A stretch of 64,000 nucleotides of DNA from positions 744,001 through 808,000 of the forward strand of contig CAVTGA010000002.1 in NCBI GenBank assembly GCA_963734185.1, read 5' to 3'. The notes beneath the pieces were generated by a model. It was not told the DNA's origin and did not search any database. It saw only the letters and a list, made by a program, of their open reading frames with translations. This document shows, one piece after another, positions 55,145-63,626 of this stretch (its first letter is position 1; every line of letters begins with the position of its first letter). Position numbers and translations under genes: made by a program. The DNA is from PALSA-894 sp963734185. Lineage in GTDB: Bacteria; Pseudomonadota; Alphaproteobacteria; Rhizobiales; Xanthobacteraceae.

Positions 55145-56304
55145 TGAGCTACGACGCCATCGTGGTCGGCGCAGGGATCAGCGGGGCCGCGACCGCCTAT
55201 CATCTGAGGCAAGCCGGGGCGAGGACGCTGCTGGTCGAGCGCGGCGAGCCGGCCAGCGGCGGCACCGGCAAGAGCGCCGCGATCATCCGCCAGAGCTACT
55301 CGACGCCGCTGCTGGTGCGGCTCGCGCGCGCCAGCATCACGATGTTCGCGAACGCGCGCGCCGAGCTCGGCAAGGATGCGGGCTTCGTGCAGGACGGCTA
55401 CTGCTTCGTCGTCTCGCACGAGATGCTCGAAGGCGCGAAGCGGAACGTCGCGATGCAGCAAGGCCTCGGCATCGTGAACCAATGGTGCGAAGGCCCCGGC
55501 TTCCCCGAGCATCTGCCCGAGATCAATCCGGAAGGGATCGCGGGCATCGTCTACGAGCCGCATGGCGGCTACGCCGATCCGGTGCAGGCGACCGAAGCCT
55601 ATGTCGGCGCGTTCAAGCATCTCGGCGGCGAATTCCGTGCCCGCACGCCGGTGCGGCGGCTGCTGCGCGAGGGGGAACGGATCAGCGGGGTCGAACTCGA
55701 CGGCGGCCAGGTGAGCGCCGACGTCGTGGTCAACGCGGCCGGCCCGTGGGCAAAGCCGCTCGCCGAGAGCGCCGGCCTGGCGTTGCCGCTGCGCGCGGTG
55801 CGTGAGCAGGACACGGTGTGGCAGGTCCCGGCCGGCCGGCATGTTCCCAAGACGTCGATCTCGATGGGGGTCGATGCCTGCTACTACCGGCCGCTCGGAC
55901 CGGGGCGCTTCATCATCGGGCGCGGTTTTCCCAAAGAGTACTTCGACGTCGATCCCTACAATTACAAGACCAGCGCCGACGACGATTTTGTCGGCGACGT
56001 CCAGTCTCGCGTCGAGCGCCGGCTTCCCGCCTTCTCCGGCATGAAGCTGATCGAAGCCTACGCGGCGCTCTACGACGTGACGCCGGACTGGTATCCGTTC
56101 GTCGGACCGCGTCCCGGGCTCGCCGGCTATGCGGATTTCTGCGGCGGCAGCGGACACGGCTTCAAGATCGCGCCGGCGATCGGGCGGGAGCTTGCCGATT
56201 GGCTGCTCACCGGAAAGGTCGCCGAGGATTTCCGCCAGCTCAGCCATGACCGCATCGCGGCGGGCAATCTGTTCGTGCAATCCTTCGGTGGAAACCGGGG
56301 TTGA
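55144..56304 (+). CDS. FAD-dependent oxidoreductase (D-amino acid/sarcosine oxidase superfamily)
   Basis: The 386-residue flavoprotein has IVVGAGISGAATAYHLRQAG at the FAD site, SAAIIRQSY, VVNAAGPWAKPLAE and a C-terminal DFCGGSGHGFKIAPAIGRELADWL typical of the DAO superfamily. It is the third gene of the hyuAB unit, so it probably oxidises the amino acid released, for example sarcosine or a related N-alkyl amino acid. The ATG shares one base with the hyuB stop. Confidence 0.88.
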   Translation: MSYDAIVVGAGISGAATAYHLRQAGARTLLVERGEPASGGTGKSAAIIRQSYSTPLLVRLARASITMFANARAELGKDAGFVQDGYCFVVSHEMLEGAKRNVAMQQGLGIVNQWCEGPGFPEHLPEINPEGIAGIVYEPHGGYADPVQATEAYVGAFKHLGGEFRARTPVRRLLREGERISGVELDGGQVSADVVVNAAGPWAKPLAESAGLALPLRAVREQDTVWQVPAGRHVPKTSISMGVDACYYRPLGPGRFIIGRGFPKEYFDVDPYNYKTSADDDFVGDVQSRVERRLPAFSGMKLIEAYAALYDVTPDWYPFVGPRPGLAGYADFCGGSGHGFKIAPAIGRELADWLLTGKVAEDFRQLSHDRIAAGNLFVQSFGGNRG

Positions 56305-56355
56305 TCGAGAAATCGCCGCATGAGGCCGCTTCCCGCTTGTCCCCCGGGTTGCTGA

Positions 56356-57030
56356 TTATTCGGCGCGCTGGCCCGCGCGCCAGCCCATTTCCCAGAAGTC
56401 GGCCTCGAGCCGGGTGGCTTCCTTGAAGATCGCGACCAGCTCGGCCTCGCGGGCGGGTGTGGCGTAAAGATCGGCGAGACGTTCCAGCTGCGCCTGCGCC
56501 TTGGCGGCGACCTGCCGGTACGGCGCGCCGGAATACTCTTCGATCCAAGCGCGATACGGGTTCGTTGCGGCGAGAGCGCCGGGGCCGGCGGCGAGCCGCG
56601 CCCCGATTTCCGCGTAGCCGATCACGCAGGGGGCAAGCGAAACCTGGAGCGCAAGAAGGTCGCCGCGCATTCCGGTGTCGAGCACGTAGCGGGTATAGGC
56701 CAGCATCTGGACCGCCGGAGCTGCATGCTCGAGATCGGCGGGAGCGAGACCCCAGCCGGCGGACAACTTCACGTGCAGGTTCATCTCGACGTCGAGAATG
56801 GCCGAAAGGCCGGCCGCAGCCTCGCGCATGTCGGCGAGCGTGGGCGATTTGTACACGGCGAGCGCGTAGGCGCGCGCAAACTCGATAAGGAACAGGTAGT
56901 CCTGAACGAGGTAGCGACGAAAGGCCGCTTCGGCGAGCGAACCGTCCGCCAAGGCGTTCGTGAACGGATGCTCGGTATAGGCCCGCCACTCGGCGGATGC
57001 CGCGCCCTTCAGACGCTCGAAGAAGCCCAT
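56356..57030 (-). CDS. tenA: TenA-family protein (aminopyrimidine aminohydrolase-like)
   Basis: The 224-residue all-helical protein has the conserved residues of TenA: the aspartate in YLVQDYLFL, the catalytic cysteine in SLAPCVIGYAEIG and the glutamate near the C-terminus in ADFWEMGWR. TenA hydrolyses aminopyrimidine breakdown products of thiamine for salvage. ATG at 57028-57030 is chosen as the family start; an earlier in-frame ATG would add 16 residues of non-family sequence. It diverges from the FAD oxidase at 57113. Confidence 0.88.
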   Translation of the reverse strand: MGFFERLKGAASAEWRAYTEHPFTNALADGSLAEAAFRRYLVQDYLFLIEFARAYALAVYKSPTLADMREAAAGLSAILDVEMNLHVKLSAGWGLAPADLEHAAPAVQMLAYTRYVLDTGMRGDLLALQVSLAPCVIGYAEIGARLAAGPGALAATNPYRAWIEEYSGAPYRQVAAKAQAQLERLADLYATPAREAELVAIFKEATRLEADFWEMGWRAGQRAE

Positions 57031-57112
57031 GTTTGCGGATGCTCTTCTATGTGCGTGTTTCGGCACGAGCCATAGCATATCTTAGCGCTGGCAAAGGTGG
57101 AGAGGCCGGCCG

Positions 57113-58198
57113 ATGCATGTGGTGATCTGCGGCGGTGGCGTCATCGGCGCATGCACGGGCTATTTCCTGGCGCGCCGCGGGATCGACGTGACCGTGGTGG
57201 AACGTTCCGAGGTGGCTTCTTCCGCGTCAGGCAAGGCCGGAGGTTTTCTGGCGCTCGACTGGTGCGCGGGCAGCCCGCTCGATGCGCTGGCGCGACGAAG
57301 CTTTGCGCTGCACGCGAGCTTGACCAAGGAAGTCGGCGGTGACTGGGGTTATCGGCGCATGACCGCGTACAGCGGCCTGGTCGTTCCCGAACGCGACAAG
57401 GGCCGACACGTCGCCGCCGAACTCGCTTGGCTTTCCGACGGCGTGACCATCGGGGCGCGACTGGGCACGACGGAAACGACGGCGATCGTTCACCCGCGAT
57501 CGTTCACCTTGGGGATGATGCGCGCGGCTCGGCGGCACGGCGCCCGATTGCGTCACGGCGAGGTCACCGGCGTGGCCCGCCGCGGGGACGCGATCGAGGG
57601 GGTCGAAGTCGACGGCGAGACACTTCGGGCGGACGCCGTCGTGATCGCCATGGGGCCTTGGTGTTTGCGCGCCGCGGAATGGCTGCGGGTGCCGGCGGTG
57701 TTCGGGCAGCAAAGCCCCAGCTTGGTCTACGACACCGGTACGGAGGTGCCTGCCGAAGCTCTCTTTCTCGACTATCACGAGGACAGCGGAAACGTCGTCA
57801 CCGTCGAAGTCTTCCCGCGCGCCGACGGCAGCACCCATGTCACGGCCTTCTCCGGCCAGGCTCCGCTGCCGATGGATCCTGCCGACGTCAAACCGGATCC
57901 CGGCGCAATCGACAGGCTTCAGACGATTTGCCAGCGCTTGTCACCGGCGTTCCGCGCGGAACGGATCATCGCGCGGCAAGCCTGCTTTCGCCCGGTGACG
58001 CAGGATGGCCTCCCCCTGATCGGAAAGGTGCCCGGCAGCGAGGGCGCCTATATCGCTACCGGACATAACGTCTGGGGCATCCTCAACGCACCCGCCACGG
58101 GGGAAGCCATGGCAGAACTGGTCGCCGAAGGCAGCGCGGAAACGACCGACCTGACACCCTTCGACCCCGCGCGCCTTCGCCCCTCGATCCGGCGTTGA
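57113..58198 (+). CDS. FAD-dependent amine/glycine oxidase (DAO family, ThiO/FOXRED-like)
   Basis: The 361-residue protein has VVICGGGVIGACTGYFLARRG at the FAD site, SSASGKAGGFLALDWC, an AVVIAMGPWC segment and C-terminal GAYIATGHNVWGILNAPATGEAMAELV. It differs from the hyu-linked oxidase in the substrate loop and could act on D-amino acids or glycine. The pair tenA-DAO is divergent across 82 bases. ThiO-type glycine oxidases take part in thiamine synthesis, which would fit tenA; that link is inferred. Confidence 0.85.
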   Translation: MHVVICGGGVIGACTGYFLARRGIDVTVVERSEVASSASGKAGGFLALDWCAGSPLDALARRSFALHASLTKEVGGDWGYRRMTAYSGLVVPERDKGRHVAAELAWLSDGVTIGARLGTTETTAIVHPRSFTLGMMRAARRHGARLRHGEVTGVARRGDAIEGVEVDGETLRADAVVIAMGPWCLRAAEWLRVPAVFGQQSPSLVYDTGTEVPAEALFLDYHEDSGNVVTVEVFPRADGSTHVTAFSGQAPLPMDPADVKPDPGAIDRLQTICQRLSPAFRAERIIARQACFRPVTQDGLPLIGKVPGSEGAYIATGHNVWGILNAPATGEAMAELVAEGSAETTDLTPFDPARLRPSIRR

Positions 58199-58247
58199 TC
58201 CGCATCGCGTAGAGCGATTTCCGTTTGGAGTGCACCAATCTATCCAC

Positions 58248-58340
58248 CGTCATGGCCGGGCTTGTCCCGGCCATCCACGTCTTGCTTTTGTGCTGCAAGG
58301 AAGAAAGACGTGGATGCCCGGCACAAGGCCGGGCATGACG
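58248..58340. repeat. Long imperfect inverted repeat, interspersed palindromic element
   Basis: GTCATGGCCGGGCTTGTCCCGG and its near complement near 58320-58340 form the arms; the ATCCACGTCTT and AAGACGTGGAT boxes lie inside. Such elements occur repeatedly between genes in Bradyrhizobium and relatives. It lies between the converging DAO and CobW genes and may also act as a bidirectional terminator. Confidence 0.75.
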
Positions 58341-58371
58341 ACTGATAGATTAATGGCTGCTGGAAAGTGCT

Positions 58372-59391
58372 CTAGCCGTCAGGCCGCACGTCAGCCACTT
58401 CTTCCGCGATCGCGTCGAGCAGAACCTCAATCCAATGCTGCGGAACGCACCGGGTGATGAAGACAATTCGACTGCCACGGTCATCGGATGGCCAGCGATC
58501 GAGCCAGGCAGGCGCGTGAAAGACATGCTGGACGCCATGGATCACCGCCGGTCGATCGGGGCTTTCAAGGATATTCACAATGCCCTTGAGCCGAAGGATG
58601 TCGGAGCCGCAGTGCTCGGCAAGCGCTTCGAGAAAGAGCGTCAGCGCCACAGCCCGGATCGGTTCCCGACGCACGATCGCGTAGGCTTTGATGTCGGCAT
58701 CATGGCGCGGGTGCGAGTGTCGATGGGCTTCTTCCGCCAGCCACGCATTGACGTCAGTCGACTTGGTCTGAGGATCATAGAGGCCCGAATTGAAGACGAG
58801 CGGCGCATCGATCCGACCATGATCCGCAATGAGCACCGGTGCGCCGGCATTGAATTCTTCAAGACGGCGGAGCAGCGCGGGTTTGGCAGGTCCGGCCAGG
58901 TCCAGTTTGGTCAGCACAATCCGGTCGGCGACCGCGACCTGCTTTTGTGAAATCTCCTCCCGCTCGAGCGTTCCCGCGCCATTGACGGCATCTACCGTCG
59001 TCACGACGCCGCCAAGCACGAGGCGGTCGGCAATATTCGTGTCGGTCATCAGCGTTTGCAGGATCGGCGCCGGATCGGCAAGTCCGCTCGTCTCTATGAC
59101 GATGCGATCGAAGGGCGCGCAGCGGCCCTCATCCCGCCGCCGCAACAGCTCTGCAAGGGTTTGCGCCAGGTCAGTACGGATTTTGCAGCAGAGACAACCG
59201 GTCTGCAGTTCGATGAAGCTGTCCTCGCTCGCTTCGATGAGCTCGTGGTCGAGCCCGACCTCGCCAAACTCGTTGATGATGACGGCGGTGCATGAGAATT
59301 CGGGCTGGCCCAGCAGATGGCGCAGCATGGTGGTCTTGCCGCTGCCAAGGAACCCGGTGAGAACCGAGACGGGGATCACGTCTGCGCTCAC
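58372..59391 (-). CDS. CobW/COG0523-family GTP-binding metallochaperone
   Basis: The 339-residue GTPase has Walker A (TGFLGSGKTTMLRHLL), the metal-binding motif GCLCCKI (CxCC), the SGLADP block, and an LTKLDL guanine-specificity motif. A histidine-rich stretch (EEAHRHSHPRHD) lies before the CobW C-terminal domain. Such proteins deliver zinc, cobalt or another metal to target enzymes. GTG at 59389-59391 overlaps the stop codon of the small upstream gene (GTGA). It is co-transcribed with a metal-dependent hydantoinase, its likely client. Confidence 0.9.
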   Translation of the reverse strand: MSADVIPVSVLTGFLGSGKTTMLRHLLGQPEFSCTAVIINEFGEVGLDHELIEASEDSFIELQTGCLCCKIRTDLAQTLAELLRRRDEGRCAPFDRIVIETSGLADPAPILQTLMTDTNIADRLVLGGVVTTVDAVNGAGTLEREEISQKQVAVADRIVLTKLDLAGPAKPALLRRLEEFNAGAPVLIADHGRIDAPLVFNSGLYDPQTKSTDVNAWLAEEAHRHSHPRHDADIKAYAIVRREPIRAVALTLFLEALAEHCGSDILRLKGIVNILESPDRPAVIHGVQHVFHAPAWLDRWPSDDRGSRIVFITRCVPQHWIEVLLDAIAEEVADVRPDG

Positions 59392-59690
59392 GACGGCACC
59401 AGCGGCGCGACGGCGATACGCACGCGGTTTGCCGCATAGCCGGGATCGAGCGCCTCCCTGACCTGGCGCAGAACGGCCACCAGCGAAACCGCCCCCCGCT
59501 TGCGGCCATCGACCGTGACCATCCACCGGAACATCAAATGCGGCGGCGCCCGAGCGATCCGGATGTCCTTGCGGTTCCCGCCGATCACGAGCGCGCCGTC
59601 GCTTGCGCGCTCGACGCTGCCGGCCACGCGCCATGCCCCGAGGCTTTGCGCCAGCAACTCGCGTGCAAGATCGTTCGGTGGCTCGTTCAA
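59388..59690 (-). CDS. Small protein of unknown function between hydantoinase and CobW genes
   Basis: This ~100-residue reading frame overlaps the stop codon of the hydantoinase gene and the start of the cobW-like gene, as operon genes here do. It reads LARELLAQSLGAWRVAGS, a central RKDIRIARAPPHLMFRWMV and a C-terminal DPGYAANRVRIAVAPLVPS. TTG at 59688-59690, overlapping the hydantoinase TGA, is the likely start; no ATG is available in a sensible place. It has no signal peptide or membrane span. I do not recognise the family. Its place suggests a subunit or maturation factor for the hydantoinase. Confidence 0.6.
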   Translation of the reverse strand: MNEPPNDLARELLAQSLGAWRVAGSVERASDGALVIGGNRKDIRIARAPPHLMFRWMVTVDGRKRGAVSLVAVLRQVREALDPGYAANRVRIAVAPLVPS

Positions 59691-61114
59691 AGGGGCGCAC
59701 CATTCAGGATATCGGACGAAATCTTGCGCTTGAGATAGCGGCCGTCGTTCGGGCTTGCGAAGTAATGGCCGTTCTCCGCCATCACCTTGCCGCGCAGAAT
59801 CGTCACGACCGGCCACGCGAAAATGTCGTGACCTTCCCAAGGCGTGTAGTCGGTCTCGTGCAGATCGGTAGCTCGCACCTTGCCGCGCCGCGTCGGATCG
59901 AGGATGACGATATCGGCGTCGCTGCCGACCGCGATCGCGCCCTTCCTCGGATACAGCCCCATGATCTTGGCCGCGTTGGTCGAAACCAGGTCGACATAAC
60001 GCGAGAGCGAATAGCCGCGGCGCGCCACCATCTCGGTGTACATGACGCCGAGACGAGGCTCGACACCGGAGTTGCCGCCGGTGGTGTCGTCGATCCGGTT
60101 GCCCACGATCTTGTCCTTGAGCGAGCAGCACAGCTCGTCGGTGGCGACGCAGTGGATCACGTCATTTGCCGTGCCGTGCCACAGCGCTCTCTGATCGTCC
60201 TCCGACTTCAGCGACGGATAGGTGTGATAGATTTGGCCATTCGGCCGTTTGTAGTCGTTCGCCGAGTAGAGCAAATATTGATGCAGCGTTTCGCCGTAGA
60301 CGGCCAAGCCCTTGCGGCGCGCCTCGGCGATCGCGTCGACACCCGTGCCGGCGGACACGTGCATCATGTAAAGCGCGGTGCCGGGCACGCTTTCGGCGAG
60401 CCGCAGGATGCGGCGGAAGCTCAAGTCCTCCGAGAGCTGATTGTGCACCTCGGCGAGATTCTCGAAACCAACCCGGTTTTCGCGGATCAGTTTCGCATAC
60501 ATGTGCATGACGATATCGTTGTCTTCGGCATGGATGACCCCAAGCCCGCCTTGCTTCGCCAGCACCTGGAACGCCTCCCAGATGTCGCCGAAGTCGATCA
60601 TGCGGCCGGTCCGCGACGGCAGGATGTTGGTGGTGAATATCTTCAGCGTCGGATAACCGGCCTGGATCGCCTCCGCCAGCTGTCCCGAGAATTCGGGCGG
60701 CGGCTCCGAATGCAGCATGATGTGATAGGCCCAGTCGCACGGGCTTTTTCCGACGAAGTCCTTGTCGCGCGCTTCGATCGCCTGCTGCGCCGTGACACCG
60801 TCCCGCCAGTAGGCAAAATCGATGAACGTCGTCGTGCCGCCGAACAGCGCCGCGCGCCCGACCTGCTCCGGTCCCGCGGTGATCAGCGGCGTGCCGTCGG
60901 GCTTGGTCCACACATGATGCAGATGCACGTGCGGATCGATGCCGCCCGGCATGACGATATGCCGCGTCGCGTCGACCACGCGCTTGGCGGAGTCGGCCGC
61001 GAGCGTGCCGGGCGCGGCGAGCGCCGCGATGGTGTCGCCGGCGACGGCGACATCGCAGGTGACGACGCCCTGCGGCGTCACCACCTCGCCGCCCCGGATG
61101 ATGAGATCGAACAT
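59687..61114 (-). CDS. Dihydropyrimidinase/D-hydantoinase-type amidohydrolase
   Basis: The 475-residue protein has the two-metal amidohydrolase site: PGGIDPHVHLHH (first ligands), a carboxylated lysine in PTLKIFTTN, HAED and MMHVSAGTG histidines, and an ATDELCC block where other members have an Asp. It hydrolyses cyclic amides. The second of two tandem ATGs is used, as AGGAGG lies four bases before it. It heads an operon with the small unknown protein and CobW. The substrate may be hydantoin, dihydropyrimidine or a thiamine-derived pyrimidine. Confidence 0.9.
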   Translation of the reverse strand: MFDLIIRGGEVVTPQGVVTCDVAVAGDTIAALAAPGTLAADSAKRVVDATRHIVMPGGIDPHVHLHHVWTKPDGTPLITAGPEQVGRAALFGGTTTFIDFAYWRDGVTAQQAIEARDKDFVGKSPCDWAYHIMLHSEPPPEFSGQLAEAIQAGYPTLKIFTTNILPSRTGRMIDFGDIWEAFQVLAKQGGLGVIHAEDNDIVMHMYAKLIRENRVGFENLAEVHNQLSEDLSFRRILRLAESVPGTALYMMHVSAGTGVDAIAEARRKGLAVYGETLHQYLLYSANDYKRPNGQIYHTYPSLKSEDDQRALWHGTANDVIHCVATDELCCSLKDKIVGNRIDDTTGGNSGVEPRLGVMYTEMVARRGYSLSRYVDLVSTNAAKIMGLYPRKGAIAVGSDADIVILDPTRRGKVRATDLHETDYTPWEGHDIFAWPVVTILRGKVMAENGHYFASPNDGRYLKRKISSDILNGAPL

Positions 61115-61148
61115 CATGCCTCCTGGCGTCGCGAAGGTCGTGCTTTGT

Positions 61149-62036
61149 CTAGCAAAAACCCTGATCCACGCAGTCCTCGTAAACGTGCAGGCGGGAAATG
61201 AAGCCGCCGGATTTCAAGCTGTCCGCCAGCCGCGCGAAGCCCTGCCGCGACACTTCAGGCGTGCGCGCCCAAAGTCGCGCATCCCGGTAGCGCGCAAGCG
61301 AGCTTGCCAGCAGTTCGCGAGCAACATTCGGGTAGTACGGCGCAACCGCATCCGCCAACTCCTCCGCACCATGCTCGGCGACCCAGGCCAGCGTGCGGCG
61401 CGTGGCCCGCACCATGGCGTCGAAGGCCGCGCGGTTGCGGCGAATACTGTCGCGGCTGGCGAGGTACGTCGTATAGACGGTCGGCCCGCGGGAATTCGCC
61501 GCATAGAGGATCTCGCCTGCCCCGGCCCGCGCCGCCATCGATACGTACGGCTCGAACATCTGCGCCACGTCGAGCTCGCCTCGGCGCAGCGCCTCCAGAT
61601 TGTCCGCCATCGTCCGACCGGTCACGCAATCGACCAGCGCCGGATCGACACCTTGCAGGCGCAGGTCGTGCTGGAGGCAGAGCCAGGGGGTCGGCACTTC
61701 CGACACGGTCCCGACCTTCAGCCGCAGCAGGTCGGCGAGCCGGAATGCCGACGGATCGCCCTTGCCGACCAGAAAGAACGGATCGCGCGCCGCAACCTCG
61801 CAAAAGCAGACCAGCGGCGAATGAGGATCGTCATCGAGCGCCTTCATCACGCGCATCGGCCCGCCCCACGAGATGTCGATCGACCCGTCGAGCAGACCCG
61901 CGGCTGCGGCGGCCGGTGCCGGAGAATTGAGCAACTCCACCTCCACGCCCTCGCGGCTGTAGAATCCGAGCGCATGCGTGGCATAGAATGGCGCGTAGAA
62001 CACCGCGCGAAAGTTCTCCGAGAGCTTGACGTGCAT
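61149..62036 (-). CDS. NMT1/THI5-like (ThiY-type) binding protein without signal peptide
   Basis: The 295-residue protein has the NMT1/THI5 fold pattern: MHVKLSENFRAVFYAPFYATHALGFYSREGVEVELLNS, then AAAAAGLLDGSIDISWGGPMRVMKA. The ATG at 62034-62036 gives a start aligned with the mature part of ABC binding proteins, but no signal peptide precedes it. The longer upstream frame is arginine- and glutamine-rich, not hydrophobic. It may thus stay in the cytoplasm, or act like THI5-type pyrimidine synthases. It is 31 bases upstream of the hydantoinase gene in the same direction. No permease or ATPase gene is adjacent. Confidence 0.78.
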   Translation of the reverse strand: MHVKLSENFRAVFYAPFYATHALGFYSREGVEVELLNSPAPAAAAAGLLDGSIDISWGGPMRVMKALDDDPHSPLVCFCEVAARDPFFLVGKGDPSAFRLADLLRLKVGTVSEVPTPWLCLQHDLRLQGVDPALVDCVTGRTMADNLEALRRGELDVAQMFEPYVSMAARAGAGEILYAANSRGPTVYTTYLASRDSIRRNRAAFDAMVRATRRTLAWVAEHGAEELADAVAPYYPNVARELLASSLARYRDARLWARTPEVSRQGFARLADSLKSGGFISRLHVYEDCVDQGFC

Positions 62037-62091
62037 GGACACTCCGGCACGGCTCCGGCGGTGCGATTGAATCGGTTGAAGGAGCCGGCAG

Positions 62092-63069
62092 ATGAGAAGC
62101 TTGCCAAGCTTTTCGCTCATTGTCGTGGCCTTTGTCTTCGCTCAGGCCGGCGCCACGCACGCTCAGGCGAACTACCCGAACCGCCCGATCCAGCTCGTCG
62201 TCACCGTTCCGCCGGGCGGAGCGGCCGATCTCATTGCCCGGGTCATCGGAGCGAAGCTTTCCGACGCGCTCGGCCAACAGGTCGTCATCAACAATCGCGC
62301 CGGGGCCGGCGGCACGACCGCCGCGGCGCAAGTCGCGAAGTCGGCTCCCGACGGCTACACGCTCTTGCTGAATACGATCGCAACCCACGGCATCGGCCCG
62401 CACATCTATGCAAACCTGGGATACGACCCGGTGAAGGACTTTTCGCCGGTCATCCTGGTCGCGAAATTGCCCTTGATCATGGTCGTCAACGCGGAGGTTC
62501 CGGCACGGACCGTCAGCGACGTGATCGCGCTGGCGAAGGCGAAGCCGGGCGAACTCACCTTTTCCTCCTCGGGTGCCGGCGGCGCGCCGCATCTGGCCGG
62601 GGAGATGTTCAAGAACCTGACCGGCACCGAGCTGCAGCATATCCCCTATCGCGGCAGCGGACCGGCGGTGATCGATCTCATCGCCGGACGCATCACGATG
62701 ATGTTCGACGCCACGCCCTCGCTGCTGCCCAACATCACGGCCGGCAAGCTCCGTCCCATCGCCGCCGCAAGCCCGCAGCGGCATCGACTGTTTCCCGACG
62801 TCCCCTCGTTCGCCGAGCTCGGCTATCCCGGAATGGATGTCGCACTCTGGTATGGCGTCGCGGTCCCCGGCGGCACACCGGCGCCGATCGTGCAACGGCT
62901 CAACGCGGAACTCGCCAAGATCGTCGACATGCCCGACGTCCGCAAGAATTTGTCCGAGCAAGGTGCGGACCTGCAGGGCGGCAGCGCGGAAGACTTCGAG
63001 GCGTTCATGCGCAACGAGTCCGCGCGCTGGAGCGAGGTGGTGACGCGTGCAGGCATCAAGCCGAATTAG
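62092..63069 (+). CDS. Bug-family (TctC) periplasmic binding protein
   Basis: The 325-residue protein has a signal peptide (residues ~1-26) and the TctC pattern: YPNRPIQLVVTVPPGGAADLIARVIG, RAGAGGTTAAAQVAKSAPDGYTLLL, LTFSSSGAGGAPHLAGEMF and LRPIAAASPQRHRLFPDVPSFAELGYPG. Bug proteins bind carboxylates, amino acids or their derivatives for tripartite TctABC transporters or as orphan receptors. No TctA/TctB genes are adjacent. It is divergent from the ThiY-like gene. Confidence 0.92.
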   Translation: MRSLPSFSLIVVAFVFAQAGATHAQANYPNRPIQLVVTVPPGGAADLIARVIGAKLSDALGQQVVINNRAGAGGTTAAAQVAKSAPDGYTLLLNTIATHGIGPHIYANLGYDPVKDFSPVILVAKLPLIMVVNAEVPARTVSDVIALAKAKPGELTFSSSGAGGAPHLAGEMFKNLTGTELQHIPYRGSGPAVIDLIAGRITMMFDATPSLLPNITAGKLRPIAAASPQRHRLFPDVPSFAELGYPGMDVALWYGVAVPGGTPAPIVQRLNAELAKIVDMPDVRKNLSEQGADLQGGSAEDFEAFMRNESARWSEVVTRAGIKPN

Positions 63070-63236
63070 GCAGTTCGCTTCACCGCCGAGACGTGCAGGC
63101 TTTGTGCCATCATCGGAAATGCCGCTTCTCATCGGGGTTGCGCCGCCAATCGCCCGAGCGTGCTCCAGCGCGACGGACATGAGCACTATCGGGCGTCCGT
63201 GTTGTTCGGCGGCAAAGCGGTCGCTATGCTGACCGC

Positions 63237-63602
63237 ATGACCGTTGCGCTGCCGCGCGGCATCCTTGCTCTCGTCTGCACGATCGCGCTGCATACCGCTT
63301 GTGCTGCAGCCGAGGCGCCGCCCCAGGTGCTGTCGGTCGACCGCGACGGCCGTACGATCGTGGTGACACGCTATGCGGCGGCGGGCGCGGCACCGCGGCC
63401 GGCCGTGCTCGTGCTGCATGGATCAACCGGACTTGATGCCGGCCGCCCGGCCTATGCGCGACATGCCATGACGCTCGCCGAGAACGGCATCGACGCCTAC
63501 CTGGTGTCCTATTTCGGCCCGCGATCGGGCTTCGGCTGCCATTGTCACGCGACCGACGCGATCGACCGCATGATCGCGTTCTTTCGCGCCGAGCTGTTGT
63601 GA
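63237..63602 (+). pseudogene. Dienelactone hydrolase-like protein with internal deletion
   Basis: The 121-residue frame starts with a signal peptide (to about AACAA), the N-terminal strand of the alpha/beta hydrolase (PAVLVLHGSTGLDAGRPAYARHA) and NGIDAYLVSYFGP. It then jumps after RSGFGCHCHAT to the family C-terminus DAIDRMIAFFRAEL. The ~100 middle residues with the nucleophile and the acidic residue are missing, so no catalytic triad remains. The frame is open, so it could also be annotated as a small protein. The normal length is about 230-290 residues. Confidence 0.7.
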
Positions 63603-63626
63603 CTTGACGGCAGGTCGCACGCGAAG

